A DNA stretch of 64,000 bases from an uncultured Clostridia bacterium (GCA_934182605.1 CAKPRQ010000002.1:62001-126000), one strand, 5' to 3'; positions 1-9,070 are shown, counted from the stretch's first letter. Numbers and translations: made by a program. The notes: generated from the sequence alone by a model not told the origin.

Positions 1-352
1 TTCCATTTGTGCCTGAATTATTATTATTACCATCTGAACTTCCATTTGTATTTCCTGTTCCTTCATTATAATCTGAGAACGGATCTACTTTTCCTGGATT
101 ATATTTATCTGCTTCTTGATATCCATCTAAATCATCTTCTTCTATAGTATAAGTTACTAGTACTTCTTGTTCTTCTTCAGTTTCTAACGATTGTTCTAAT
201 TCTTCTTCTAATTTCTCTGGTACTGAATATTCTACTTTACCAGGAACTATTTTATTCGAAGGCAATTGTTCATAAAATATTATTCCAAATACCAATACTA
301 TCAATGCTATTAATAATATATAAATAAAAATTTCCCTAAAAACTTTTAACAT
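1..352 (-). CDS. Membrane-anchored protein of a type IV pilus-like operon, partial
   Basis: The frame starts with ATG at 352 and runs off the left edge, so only the first 117 residues are visible. An AGGAGGT ribosome site lies in the short gap after the PilO-like gene. Residues 8-27 form one membrane segment; they are followed by a Glu-rich stretch at about residues 50-75 and a Gly/Asn/Ser-rich linker. I do not recognise the family. Its place right after PilM-PilN and PilO genes suggests another inner-membrane pilus component, possibly in the PilP position, but this is inferred from gene order only. Confidence 0.6.
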   Translation of the reverse strand, partial: MLKVFREIFIYILLIALIVLVFGIIFYEQLPSNKIVPGKVEYSVPEKLEEELEQSLETEEEQEVLVTYTIEEDDLDGYQEADKYNPGKVDPFSDYNEGTGNTNGSSDGNNNNSGTNG

Positions 353-370
353 CAAATTACCTCCTTATCT

Positions 371-1066
371 TTATTCTTGTGAAACAGTATTTGTAGTATT
401 TACTGTATTATTTATTGAATTTTCATTTAAATCTTGATTTTTTGTATCTGTTTCTTCTTGAACAGTCGGCGTACTTACATTTGAAATATTAACATTCACA
501 TCTTTTACTACAAATGTTGATTTTAAATTTGATTTTTCTACATCTGGTACCATATTAAATTTTTCTATTTTAAACTCTAGTTCTGGATCATCTTCTAAAT
601 CATAAATAAAGTCTGTTATTCCTACATAACTACCATTCACTGTGAATTTTAAATCTTTCACTTCTGATATACCACTTGAACTATTAGTAATTTCCAAATT
701 AACTTTTACATTATGGTCATCTGCATAATTGCCTACTGATATCCATAATTTTTCAATTTCATATTTTTCTTTTGTTAATGCTTCTTGTATATCTTCTTCA
801 CTGCTTTGCGCTAAAGTTCTTTCATATTTTTCTCTCTCTGTTGCAACATCCTCTAAAGCATCATTTAATTTTTTATTTTCAGAATTAAATTTTACTTGAG
901 TTAATTCCGTAGCTTCAGCTATTTTTGAGTCAACTTGTCCATTTAACACTTGAATTTCCTTTAAGCCTAAAATTCTAATATTTCCAATAGACAAACCGTC
1001 ACGTACGAAGAAAAATACTAATACTAAAATTAATATAGCTAGTACTGCAAATAAAAATTTTCTCAT
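371..1066 (-). CDS. PilO-like type IV pilus inner-membrane protein
   Basis: 231 residues. One N-terminal membrane helix (residues 4-21) is followed by a coiled coil at about 50-100 and a small globular domain at 105-190. This is the bitopic plan of PilO, which pairs with PilN to join the cytoplasmic PilM ring to the pilus machine. The C-terminal 35 residues are Asn/Thr-rich. Its start overlaps the end of the PilM-PilN gene by four bases (ATGA), so translation is probably coupled. Sequence similarity to PilO is weak by eye; the call rests on topology and neighbours. Confidence 0.65.
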   Translation of the reverse strand: MRKFLFAVLAILILVLVFFFVRDGLSIGNIRILGLKEIQVLNGQVDSKIAEATELTQVKFNSENKKLNDALEDVATEREKYERTLAQSSEEDIQEALTKEKYEIEKLWISVGNYADDHNVKVNLEITNSSSGISEVKDLKFTVNGSYVGITDFIYDLEDDPELEFKIEKFNMVPDVEKSNLKSTFVVKDVNVNISNVSTPTVQEETDTKNQDLNENSINNTVNTTNTVSQE

Positions 1067-2715
1067 GGCAATTCTCCTTCTATCGTTACTTTTACAACAT
1101 TATCCAATTTTACACTGCTATCACTAGAAATATTTTTTAATATATTTTTAGTCTTCAAAGTAGCTTTGAAATATCCTAAATCATCATAATTTTGTGATTC
1201 GGCATTTATAATTATTTTCCCATCTACATTGTTTTCTATAGAAGTTAATTTAACTTCTTTTGGAATAACTGACATAATTCTATTTAATAAAATTGGTATT
1301 GCTTTTTTATATCTATTGTTTTCAACGACTTGATTTGTTAAACTTTCTAATTTAGCAACACGTTGTGAATATTCTAAAGATTTTTGTTTAACCTTTTCAG
1401 TATTCTCTTGTATAGTTTTTATTTCATTATTAGTATCATTTATTACTGAATTTGCCTCTCCTATTTTTTTAGTCATTTCATTATTTAAATACGTACTACC
1501 AGCTGCGAACACAGACATACACAATATACCTGTTACGCCTATTCTTATAGCATTCATCTCCGAAGGTGTAATAGGTCCTTTTAAAGATAAAGAAGGTTTA
1601 AAATTAACTTTTGAACCATTTTTTATTTTATCAACAAATTCTTTAAAACTTGGTACCTTTACATCTGAATTTAATTTCATTTGTAAAGTCTTAGATGAAA
1701 ATGTTGCTTTTAAATATGTGTTTTTAAACATTGCATCTTTATATCTTTTACTCAAGCCTTGTATTGCAACAGCTGTTGCAGAATTCACTTCTATATAATC
1801 TTTTATATTTATATTATTAGAAAATTTATCTATAAAATATGGTGATAATATTTCACATTTATATGTTGGCATATATTCTTGAAAATATAAGTCTATATTA
1901 TTAATTAATGCCGCAGACCCTGTAAGATATAATTTCCTAACTGTTAATAATTGATTTTCAAATTTATCTTTTACCGCTGTTACTATTTTGTACAATATTG
2001 GCATTATTTCTTTTAAATATACATTTTCAACCAGTTGCATATCACTAGTTTCCATAGTATAAATAGTTGTATTTTTACATATTTCATATGCCTTTTGTAT
2101 TGAATTTTCTTTTTCATTTATTTGCTCTATAATATCTTTCATTCCTAAATTTATAACTTCTATATCATTAATTTCATTATTAACTACAGTAGTTATTTTA
2201 GTATCTTCTTCTATATTTACTATTGCATAATTTTCTTTTTCTTTTTTTGGCAAATTTAACAAAGCTACTGGTAGTGGGACTAAATTTCCTACACGAAAAG
2301 CTTGTAATTTCTGCATTTTAGCAGTTATATCAGCTTTTTCAGCAGATATATATATAGCCTTTAATTTTTCTTTATTCATATAATCTTCCGCTAGTATATA
2401 TCTAGAGTCTAAAGTCTTGTAACTATACCCCTTTTCGTCACATAATAATTCAAATTCAGAATTTAACGATTCTTCTATATCTTTTTTCTTAAGCAAACTA
2501 AATACAGAAAAATAATTATACATTTCCCCTGTCAAATTCATACAAATTGGAATATTATGACTGTCCGTTTCCTCTAAAATCTCTTTTAAAGCTTTCTCTA
2601 GGTCATCATTAAATTTAATTCCAAATGCTTCTACTTTAGTCTCTTCCTTATCAACTCTGACTTTAGCATATTTAATTAAGTTATTTTCTGTTGAAATACC
2701 TAAACAAGTCGTCAT
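1063..2715 (-). CDS. pilM: PilM-PilN fusion protein, type IV pilus assembly
   Basis: 550 residues. Residues 1-330 look like the actin-like PilM ATPase: an N-terminal CLGIS strand, later a TGSAALI segment and the ATAVAIQGL helix typical of the fold. A membrane helix at about 390-408 is followed by a coiled coil (410-465) and a small PilN-type periplasmic domain. In most type IV pilus operons PilM and PilN are separate and meet through the short N-terminal tail of PilN; here both are in one chain. It is first in the operon, and an 11-bp repeat array lies about 144 bp upstream. Confidence 0.75.
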   Translation of the reverse strand: MTTCLGISTENNLIKYAKVRVDKEETKVEAFGIKFNDDLEKALKEILEETDSHNIPICMNLTGEMYNYFSVFSLLKKKDIEESLNSEFELLCDEKGYSYKTLDSRYILAEDYMNKEKLKAIYISAEKADITAKMQKLQAFRVGNLVPLPVALLNLPKKEKENYAIVNIEEDTKITTVVNNEINDIEVINLGMKDIIEQINEKENSIQKAYEICKNTTIYTMETSDMQLVENVYLKEIMPILYKIVTAVKDKFENQLLTVRKLYLTGSAALINNIDLYFQEYMPTYKCEILSPYFIDKFSNNINIKDYIEVNSATAVAIQGLSKRYKDAMFKNTYLKATFSSKTLQMKLNSDVKVPSFKEFVDKIKNGSKVNFKPSLSLKGPITPSEMNAIRIGVTGILCMSVFAAGSTYLNNEMTKKIGEANSVINDTNNEIKTIQENTEKVKQKSLEYSQRVAKLESLTNQVVENNRYKKAIPILLNRIMSVIPKEVKLTSIENNVDGKIIINAESQNYDDLGYFKATLKTKNILKNISSDSSVKLDNVVKVTIEGELP

Positions 2716-2858
2716 ATTATTCTCCTTTGTTCTTATTTTTTACAATTAGTACAAAAAAATACTTGTATATTTTTACAATTTTATATTCTTTTTTAAATAA
2801 TTTTGTCTTTACTATATTTTATCGTTTTTTCAAAAAAAGTCAATACTTTTTATCAAAA

Positions 2859-2902
2859 TGTAATAATATTGTAATATTTTTGTAATATAGTTGTAATAAT
2901 TG
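2859..2902. repeat. Four TGTAATA repeats at exact 11-bp spacing
   Basis: TGTAATA begins at 2859, 2870, 2881 and 2892, one DNA helix turn apart, in the divergent region between the pilM-pilN gene and the dodecin/spoVA genes. A CAAAATG start to the array is shared with the second copy at 57752-57795. The rest of this 323-bp gap is AT-rich with no gene visible. Regularly phased short repeats of this kind usually bind a protein; which one is unknown. Confidence 0.75.
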
Positions 2903-2903
2903 C

Positions 2904-2933
2904 TGAATATACTTTTTTATTAAATACTTATAA
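2904..2933 (+). promoter_or_regulatory. Possible sigma-G/F type promoter of the dodecin-spoVA operon
   Basis: TGAATA (2904-2909), 17 bases, then CTTATAA (2927-2933). The -35 matches the forespore sigma-G/F pattern; the -10 is only a partial match to CATnnTA. The spoVA operon is known to be sigma-G dependent in Bacillus, which supports the reading, but it is weak from sequence alone. Confidence 0.3.
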
Positions 2934-3038
2934 TTAAGAATCTATATTAAAAATCTTAAAAAAATATATTTTTTTAGTATATTTTGATTTTTTTTGTAAA
3001 AAATATTACTATAATTTTAAATTTTAGGAGGTAAAATT

Positions 3039-3278
3039 ATGGCAATAAAAAAACATATTAGATTAACAGGTTGTTCAAATATTTCATGGAAGGATGCTAT
3101 TGTTAAAGCTATTGATGATGTTTCTAAAACTATTCGCAATTTAGAGAAAGTTAACGTTCTTGAGCAAACTGCTTGTATCCAAGACAATAAGATAACAGAA
3201 TATTTTGTTTTATTAGAAATCACTTTTTCAATTGATGATAATATTAGAAATGAAAAATGTAATAATAATGAAGGTTAG
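3039..3278 (+). CDS. Dodecin family flavin-binding protein
   Basis: 79 residues with a good ribosome site (TAGGAGGT, 8 bases upstream). The pattern IRLTGCSNISWKDAIVKAI, then a KTIRNLEKVNVLEQ helix-strand and a final EYFVLLEITFSID strand fits dodecin: small beta-helix-beta proteins that form 12-mers and store flavins or coenzyme A. The last 13 residues are a charged Asn-rich tail. It is the first gene of the plus-strand run that continues into spoVAC, 34 bases apart, so it is probably co-transcribed and may be a spore protein (inference). Confidence 0.8.
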   Translation: MAIKKHIRLTGCSNISWKDAIVKAIDDVSKTIRNLEKVNVLEQTACIQDNKITEYFVLLEITFSIDDNIRNEKCNNNEG

Positions 3279-3312
3279 TTTTTAATAAAAGAACTGGGAA
3301 AGGAAGAATTTT

Positions 3313-3753
3313 ATGGTAAATAAGCTTACTCCTCAAGAATATGAGGAATACGTAAATAAAAAATCACCAAGTTCCCCTATTCTGAAAAATTGTTTTAACG
3401 CTTTTTGGGTGGGTGGTTTAATTTGTACTATAGGACAATTTATCTTAGAGTATTGTAAATATATTAATTTAGATATTCAAATTTCTTATACTATTGTTTC
3501 TGTAGTTTTAATATTTTTAAGTGCCTTTTTAACAGCTTTAAATATTTTTAATAAGATAGGTAAATTTGCAGGTGCAGGTTCTTTAGTCCCTATTACAGGT
3601 TTTGCTAATTCTATCGTTTCTCCAGCTATGGAGTATAAATCAGAGGGTTATGTTTTAGGTGTAGGTGCTAAAATGTTTACTGTAGCTGGTCCTGTTCTAG
3701 TTTATGGTATTTCTACATCTGTAATTGTTGGAATTATTTACGCGTTTTTTTAA
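3313..3753 (+). CDS. spoVAC: Stage V sporulation protein AC
   Basis: 146 residues, the usual length. Several membrane segments (about 29-47, 60-80, 118-144) and the conserved KFAGAGSLVPITGFANSI motif at residues 89-106 identify SpoVAC. It is the mechanosensitive inner spore membrane channel component that moves calcium-dipicolinate into the forespore and out at germination. It sits first in the spoVAC-spoVAD-spoVAE order. Confidence 0.95.
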   Translation: MVNKLTPQEYEEYVNKKSPSSPILKNCFNAFWVGGLICTIGQFILEYCKYINLDIQISYTIVSVVLIFLSAFLTALNIFNKIGKFAGAGSLVPITGFANSIVSPAMEYKSEGYVLGVGAKMFTVAGPVLVYGISTSVIVGIIYAFF

Positions 3754-3771
3754 AATAAGAAAGGATTTTGT

Positions 3772-4782
3772 ATGAAAAAAATTGGTTCACAAAGTATTCA
3801 ATTAGAAAATAAAGTTTATATTTTAAGTACTGCTTCTATTGTAGGACCTAAAGAAAGTAATGGTCCCTTAGCTAAATATTTTGATTTATGTTTAGATGAT
3901 GAGTTTTGGGGAGAAAAGACCTGGGAGAAAGCTGAAAGTAAAATTATTAAAGAATGTGTCAATATGGCTATTGCAAAATCAGGCGTAGCTAGTCAAGATA
4001 TAGATTTATGTTTTGCTGGAGATTTATTAAACCAATGTATCTCTTCCTGTTTTGGATTACGTTCCTTGAACATCCCATTTATAGGTGTTTTCGGTGCTTG
4101 TTCAACTTTTATAGAAGCAATTTCTTTAGGTTCTATTTTTATTTCAGGTAATGCTGCCAAAAATGTTGTTTCTGCCACTTCAAGTCACTTTTGTAGTGCT
4201 GAAAAACAATTTAGATATCCTTTAGAGTTAGGAAACCAAAGGCCACCTACAGCTCAATGGACAGTTACTGGTAGTGGAAGCGTTGTTTTATCAACTTCTT
4301 GCAATAATAGCCCGTATGTCACTTATGTAACTCCTGGCAAAATTGTAGATATGGGAATCAAAGATGCAAATAATATGGGGGCTGCAATGGCAATGTCTGC
4401 AGTTGATACCATAACTACTCATTTTAAAGACACTGGTAGAACTCCTGATTTCTATGATTTAATATTAACAGGGGATTTGGGTCATATTGGTAAAGAAATT
4501 GTTATAGAGAATTGTAAAAAAGAAGGATATGATTTATCAAATAATTATAATGATTGTGGAGTATTAATTTTTGATAAAGACAAACAAGATACACATTCTG
4601 GTGGTTCAGGATGTGCATGTATTGCAACAGTTTTTTCAGGATATATATATAAATTACTAAAAGATAAAGAAATAAAAAATGTTTTACTCGTTGCAACAGG
4701 TGCATTAACTAATGCTACAACATCTGCTCAAGGTGAAAGTATTCCAGGAATTGCACATGCTATTAGTGTAGAAAGGGATTGA
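3772..4782 (+). CDS. spoVAD: Stage V sporulation protein AD
   Basis: 336 residues, full length. It has a thiolase-like fold seen in the FGACSTFIEAISLG segment around 111-124 and the SHFCSAEKQFRYPLELGNQR stretch near 142-161, which is highly conserved in SpoVAD. The protein is soluble, faces the spore core membrane and binds dipicolinic acid for uptake by the SpoVA channel. A ribosome site (AAAGGA) lies 8 bases upstream. The stop overlaps the longest possible frame of spoVAE. Confidence 0.96.
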   Translation: MKKIGSQSIQLENKVYILSTASIVGPKESNGPLAKYFDLCLDDEFWGEKTWEKAESKIIKECVNMAIAKSGVASQDIDLCFAGDLLNQCISSCFGLRSLNIPFIGVFGACSTFIEAISLGSIFISGNAAKNVVSATSSHFCSAEKQFRYPLELGNQRPPTAQWTVTGSGSVVLSTSCNNSPYVTYVTPGKIVDMGIKDANNMGAAMAMSAVDTITTHFKDTGRTPDFYDLILTGDLGHIGKEIVIENCKKEGYDLSNNYNDCGVLIFDKDKQDTHSGGSGCACIATVFSGYIYKLLKDKEIKNVLLVATGALTNATTSAQGESIPGIAHAISVERD

Positions 4783-4790
4783 TTTTAATT

Positions 4791-5177
4791 ATGGATTTTA
4801 TAAATAGTATAGATTGGTCTTTAATTTTAAAATGTTTTATTACTGGTGGGTTAATATGTATAATAGGGCAAATTTTAATAGATAAAACAAATTTAACTCC
4901 TGCCAGAGTTCTCGTTATATTTGTAACTACTGGAGGAATTTTAGGTGCCCTTGGAATATATCAACATTTAATAGATTTTGCAGGTGCTGGTGCTACTGTA
5001 CCTTTAACAGGTTTTGGAAATTTACTGGCAAAAGGTGCTATACAGGAAGTAGAAGCTAATGGATTAATTGGGGCTTTTATAGGTGGTACTAAAGCTGCAG
5101 CTGGTGGTATCGCAGCAGCAATTTTCTTTGGTTATATTGCTTCGCTTATTTCTAAACCTAAAATAAAGAAACAGTAA
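4791..5177 (+). CDS. spoVAE: Stage V sporulation protein AE
   Basis: 128 residues from ATG 4791; a TTG at 4779 overlapping the spoVAD stop is possible but has no room for a ribosome site. Three to four membrane helices and the DFAGAGATVPLTGFGNLLA motif, closely parallel to the one in SpoVAC, identify SpoVAE (SpoVAEb type). Part of the dipicolinate channel in the inner forespore membrane. A terminator follows directly. Confidence 0.93.
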   Translation: MDFINSIDWSLILKCFITGGLICIIGQILIDKTNLTPARVLVIFVTTGGILGALGIYQHLIDFAGAGATVPLTGFGNLLAKGAIQEVEANGLIGAFIGGTKAAAGGIAAAIFFGYIASLISKPKIKKQ

Positions 5178-5184
5178 TGGAAAA

Positions 5185-5217
5185 AATACTAGAGCATTGC
5201 ACACTCTAGTATTTTTA
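5185..5217. terminator. Bidirectional terminator between spoVAE and the convergent gene
   Basis: AATACTAGAG / CTCTAGTATT stem (5185-5194 and 5204-5213) with a 9-base loop, T-run on the plus strand and A-run before it, so it serves both convergent genes. Confidence 0.85.
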
Positions 5218-5221
5218 TGTA

Positions 5222-6160
5222 TTAATTTAAAATCGCTATATCTGGATTTTCTATTTTATATTTTTTGGTTTGTTTATCTAATACAAATTTAACTAATGTT
5301 TTTCCTAATTTTTCTGAAATTTGTTTTAAATCTGTTGTGAAATATAATGGCATATCTTTTATTTCTACTTTATTTACCACTATTGTTTTAAAAGTTTCTG
5401 CCATATGTTTATCATCTTCACATACAAATATTATAAGTGGCTTTTGAGAGAAACCTCCATCCATTGGCACAAAATTATCATAAAAATCTTGGTATAATCT
5501 CATTTTATCTACTAATTTATTTTGCCAATCATCTTCCCTTCTTACTACTTCAAATAAGAAATCTAATTCTTTTTTATCTCTTTCTAATTTAACACATCCA
5601 CCTGTAACCTTAAATTTTTTTCCCATCATTTTTGCATTTAATGTTGGTTTTGGCGTATAATCTTTTGCTAATCCTACTTTTTCTAAATATGCTATTATAA
5701 CTTGATTTCCTGATAATCTTTTCTTAAACATTTCTATTGGTTTTGTATTATCTGTTGGTTGCCATTTGCATTCAACTTCTTTAGAATTTAATAAATATTT
5801 TCCCATTTTTTCCATACAATAAATTCTAAAAATACCTTGTCCTTCTTCAGATTCAAAATAATATCTTGTTAACATTTTTAATTTTACCATTTGTTCTAAT
5901 TTTGTATTCACTCTATCTTGTGTATCTATATCTACATTTTCTATTTTTAACATTTGAAAAATTTGGCGTGATGTCATAAATTCAAATTTATTAACTAATT
6001 CCAAAATTTTAAAATGTACATCTGTAATTTGTCCATTATTTATTCTTGAAATAATTTGATTTATTGATACAAAACCATCCTTCCCTGCAAATTTTTTAAT
6101 TTCTCCTTCTCTCATTGCAAAAGGTGATACTTTTGCTTTTATTTCAGAATCTGTTACCAT
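5222..6160 (-). CDS. Replication-relaxation-like winged-helix protein
   Basis: 312 residues. An N-terminal winged-helix region (about 45-115) contains FMTSRQIFQMLKI and VNTKLEQMVKLKMLTRYYF. A second domain at about 190-265 has KKELDFLFEVVRREDDWQNK, a helix and PLIIFVCEDD, the layout of the replication-relaxation family found on mobile plasmids and conjugative elements. A VirD4/TraG-like ATPase is encoded at 23351-25672, but no relaxase is in the window. Likely role: DNA binding, possibly an orphan of an old mobile element; function not proven. Confidence 0.5.
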   Translation of the reverse strand: MVTDSEIKAKVSPFAMREGEIKKFAGKDGFVSINQIISRINNGQITDVHFKILELVNKFEFMTSRQIFQMLKIENVDIDTQDRVNTKLEQMVKLKMLTRYYFESEEGQGIFRIYCMEKMGKYLLNSKEVECKWQPTDNTKPIEMFKKRLSGNQVIIAYLEKVGLAKDYTPKPTLNAKMMGKKFKVTGGCVKLERDKKELDFLFEVVRREDDWQNKLVDKMRLYQDFYDNFVPMDGGFSQKPLIIFVCEDDKHMAETFKTIVVNKVEIKDMPLYFTTDLKQISEKLGKTLVKFVLDKQTKKYKIENPDIAILN

Positions 6161-6266
6161 ATATTATCACGTTCCTTTCTTGAAATTCGAAAATTTACTC
6201 AAATTTCTTTAAATATTAAAATTATTTAACATCTACTAAATACAATTTATATTATAATATTAATTA

Positions 6267-7004
6267 TTAAAAATGTCTAGTGTTTTTTATCAAACTTTCT
6301 ATTTCTTTCTCAGTCAAATATCTATATTTACCTATTTCTAGTGGTTTTACCACTATATCTCCTATTTTTGTTCTATGTAAAGCTAATACTTTTTTTTCTA
6401 TAGCTTCACACATTTTTCGCACTTCTCTATTTTTCCCTTCATGAATTATAATTTCTAATCTCGTTTCATTTTTTTCTAAATCATATTTTACTATTTTAAC
6501 TTTAGCTTTACCCGAAATATAATCATCTATTTTCACACCATTTTTTAATTTTTCAACTTCTTCTTGTAATACTTTTCCTCGTAATGTTACAATATATGTT
6601 TTTTCTATTTCATGTTTAGGATGAGTGATTTTATAAATAAAATCACCATCATTTGTTAGTATAATTGCACCTGATGTATACATATCTAGCCTTCCTACTG
6701 GAACTATTCTTTCTTTTATATTTTTTACTAATTCCATTACAGTTGGCCTGCCAAATTGTTCTTTTACCGTTGTAACATATCCAATTGGTTTATTTAATAG
6801 CACATATACCTTTTTATCACTTGATTTTTCTAATTTTTTACCATTAAATTCCACTATATCTTTATCTGGATATATTTTTGTTCCCAATTTATTAACAATT
6901 TTTCCATTTACTTTTACTAAATTATTTAAAATATACTCTTCACATTTTCTTCTTGAAGCAATTCCACAATCTGCCATATATTTTTGTAATCTAATTTCGC
7001 TCAT
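6267..7004 (-). CDS. rluB: Pseudouridine synthase, RluB/RsuA family
   Basis: 245 residues: an S4 RNA-binding domain (residues 1-60, RLQKYMADCGIASRRKCEEY) and a catalytic domain with PVGRLDMYTSGAIILTND, where Asp in GRLD is the nucleophile. It isomerises a uridine in ribosomal RNA; members of this group in Firmicutes act on 23S rRNA near 2605. The start overlaps the rluD-type gene upstream by four bases (ATGA), so both are translated together. Confidence 0.9.
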   Translation of the reverse strand: MSEIRLQKYMADCGIASRRKCEEYILNNLVKVNGKIVNKLGTKIYPDKDIVEFNGKKLEKSSDKKVYVLLNKPIGYVTTVKEQFGRPTVMELVKNIKERIVPVGRLDMYTSGAIILTNDGDFIYKITHPKHEIEKTYIVTLRGKVLQEEVEKLKNGVKIDDYISGKAKVKIVKYDLEKNETRLEIIIHEGKNREVRKMCEAIEKKVLALHRTKIGDIVVKPLEIGKYRYLTEKEIESLIKNTRHF

Positions 7005-7909
7005 ACCATACCTCTAATTAACTCTAATACATCTTTAAAATATTTTGGTAATTCTGCTTCTAACTCCATTTTTTTATTTGTTATTGGATGGTTAAATTCT
7101 AATTTCCATGCATGTAACATTTGTCCTTCTACATTAAATGGATTTTTACCATTAGAATACACCATATCTCCTACCACAGGGTATCCTATCTCAGCCAAAT
7201 GTACTCTTATTTGATGAGTTCTTCCTGTCTCTATTTTTACTTCAAGTAAAGTATATCCCTCATACCTTTTTAACACTTTAAAATGTGTTATTGCATTTTT
7301 ACCATTTTTCTTAACAGCCATCTTAGTTCTAACATTATCGCTTCTTCCTATTGGCATATCTATTGTTGCTTCATTTTCTTTTACAATTCCTCTTACTAAT
7401 GCTAAATATGTCTTTTTAACATTATGATTTTTTAAATCTTCACTTAATTTAATATGTGCTTTATCATTTTTAGCAACTATTATTAAGCCAGATGTGTCTT
7501 TATCTAATCTATGGACTATTCCTGGTCGTATTTCACCACCTATACCTGATAAAGAACCTTTACATCTTTCTAAAACTGCATTTACTAGAGTTCCATCTAA
7601 ATTTCCATTTCCAGGATGAACAACCATTCCCTTTTCTTTATTTACAACTATTATATCATTATCTTCATATACTACATTTAATGGAAGATTTTCTGGCTTT
7701 ATTGTAGTTTCTTTTGGTTCTTCTACTACAACTTTTATAACATCTCCCACATTTATTTTATATGAAGATTTAATCATTTTCTCATTTACAGTTATATTAC
7801 CATTATCTATTAATTTTTGTATCATAACTCTAGATAAATCATTATTTAGTTCACTTAAATATTTATCTAATCTTATTCCTAAATCCTTAGATATGTACTT
7901 ATACTTCAT
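7001..7909 (-). CDS. rluD: Pseudouridine synthase, RluD family
   Basis: 302 residues, standard length. S4 domain at 12-60, catalytic HRLDKDTSGLIIVAKND motif near 135-151 with the active Asp, and the GRTHQIRVHLAEIGYPVVGD segment typical of RluA/RluC/RluD. Modifies uridines of 23S rRNA in the large subunit. It follows lspA and a Nudix gene on the same strand; lspA-rluD order is common in Firmicutes. Confidence 0.92.
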   Translation of the reverse strand: MKYKYISKDLGIRLDKYLSELNNDLSRVMIQKLIDNGNITVNEKMIKSSYKINVGDVIKVVVEEPKETTIKPENLPLNVVYEDNDIIVVNKEKGMVVHPGNGNLDGTLVNAVLERCKGSLSGIGGEIRPGIVHRLDKDTSGLIIVAKNDKAHIKLSEDLKNHNVKKTYLALVRGIVKENEATIDMPIGRSDNVRTKMAVKKNGKNAITHFKVLKRYEGYTLLEVKIETGRTHQIRVHLAEIGYPVVGDMVYSNGKNPFNVEGQMLHAWKLEFNHPITNKKMELEAELPKYFKDVLELIRGMV

Positions 7910-7960
7910 ATACTACACGCCTTTTATTATATTTAACTCATTATAATACTTTTACATACT

Positions 7961-8584
7961 TTATTCTTTTGTTAATTTTATAACTTTATTTAAAACTTGT
8001 CCATACTTTCCAATTCCCGTTTCACCCTTGTTTATAAGAAAATCATTAAAATCTACGCTTTCTTGTTTAGTTACTACCTCATTATTTTCCTTAGTTATAA
8101 TTTCTGCATCTATAGTACCTTTTTCATTTTCCATTAATTTCAAAGCATCTGTTGCATTTACTTTTACTAAACCAGATACTTCATTAACATCAAAATTTAA
8201 TCCACTTAAATTATCATCAAATTCATAAACAAATACATTAGCAAAAGCCCTGTCTTTAAAAACACTTCCATCTGCTTTTACTTTATCCATTTTAAATTTT
8301 ACAACATCTACTAAATTAGCATTATCGTAATTTAAATCTAATCCTATTTCTTCCTTTATCTCTCTTCCAAAAGCTTCTTTTACATCTTCTCCAGCCACAA
8401 CATGACCGGAAGCAGTTGTATAAAACTTATTCTCATCCTTCCTTATTTGAAAATATACATTTCCTTCCTCATCATATAACCAGCAATGAACAGTTTTATG
8501 CCATAGTGCATTCTCATGAATATTTTTTCTAGTCTCCCTTCCTAAATAGTTTTGTTTTTCATCATAATAATCTAAATACTCCAT
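7961..8584 (-). CDS. Nudix hydrolase
   Basis: 207 residues. The Nudix box is complete at about 61-83: G-x5-E-x7-REIKEEIG (GHVVAGEDVKEAFGREIKEE). The N-terminal part (EYLDYYDEKQNYLGRETRK, then HKTVHCWLYDEEGNVYFQ) resembles the isopentenyl-diphosphate isomerase-like Nudix group, which often hydrolyses dinucleoside or sugar diphosphates. The substrate is unknown. It sits five bases after lspA and before the rluD gene in a minus-strand run. Confidence 0.85.
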   Translation of the reverse strand: MEYLDYYDEKQNYLGRETRKNIHENALWHKTVHCWLYDEEGNVYFQIRKDENKFYTTASGHVVAGEDVKEAFGREIKEEIGLDLNYDNANLVDVVKFKMDKVKADGSVFKDRAFANVFVYEFDDNLSGLNFDVNEVSGLVKVNATDALKLMENEKGTIDAEIITKENNEVVTKQESVDFNDFLINKGETGIGKYGQVLNKVIKLTKE

Positions 8585-8588
8585 TTTA

Positions 8589-9032
8589 CTACTCCTTCCT
8601 TATATCTTTTAATATTCCTATTATTAATAAGAACCAACCTACAACTAATACTATATCTGCCAAATTAAAAACTGGAAAATCAATAATTTGTGTAAAGTCA
8701 ATATAATCAACTACGTAGCCTCTAAATATTCTATCTATTAAATTACTTATTCCACCTGCAATTAAAAACAATAAACCTACATATACTTTTATATTCATAT
8801 ATTTTCTTCTGATTAATATAAATCTTATCATAAATGCTATTAAAATTATGTTTAATATTATCATAATAATTATATTGCTATTAAAAATTCCAAATGCTCC
8901 TCCAGTATTTTGAATATTTGAAAATTTTAAAAATCCCTCTATTAACATTAAATCTCTAGCACATAGAATTTTTAACACCTGGTCTATTATAATAAATAAT
9001 ACTATATAAATTATTGGAATGTATTTTTTCAT
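8589..9032 (-). CDS. lspA: Lipoprotein signal peptidase (signal peptidase II)
   Basis: 147 residues from ATG 9032. An upstream in-frame ATG at 9047 exists, but the AAGGAG ribosome site lies between the two, so the second is preferred. Four membrane helices; catalytic Asp residues in NLIDRIFRG and FNLADIVLV; also NTGGAFGIF. It cleaves prolipoproteins after diacylglyceryl transfer in the cytoplasmic membrane. Confidence 0.95.
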   Translation of the reverse strand: MKKYIPIIYIVLFIIIDQVLKILCARDLMLIEGFLKFSNIQNTGGAFGIFNSNIIIMIILNIILIAFMIRFILIRRKYMNIKVYVGLLFLIAGGISNLIDRIFRGYVVDYIDFTQIIDFPVFNLADIVLVVGWFLLIIGILKDIRKE

Positions 9033-9070
9033 ATTTTTCTCCTTCATTAAATTGTAATTTAAAAATGAAT

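Noticed and set aside
2859..2902. TGTAATA array as a CRISPR or plasmid iteron origin
   Set aside because: The repeats are only 7 bases with no spacers of CRISPR length, and no rep gene or DnaA boxes are nearby.
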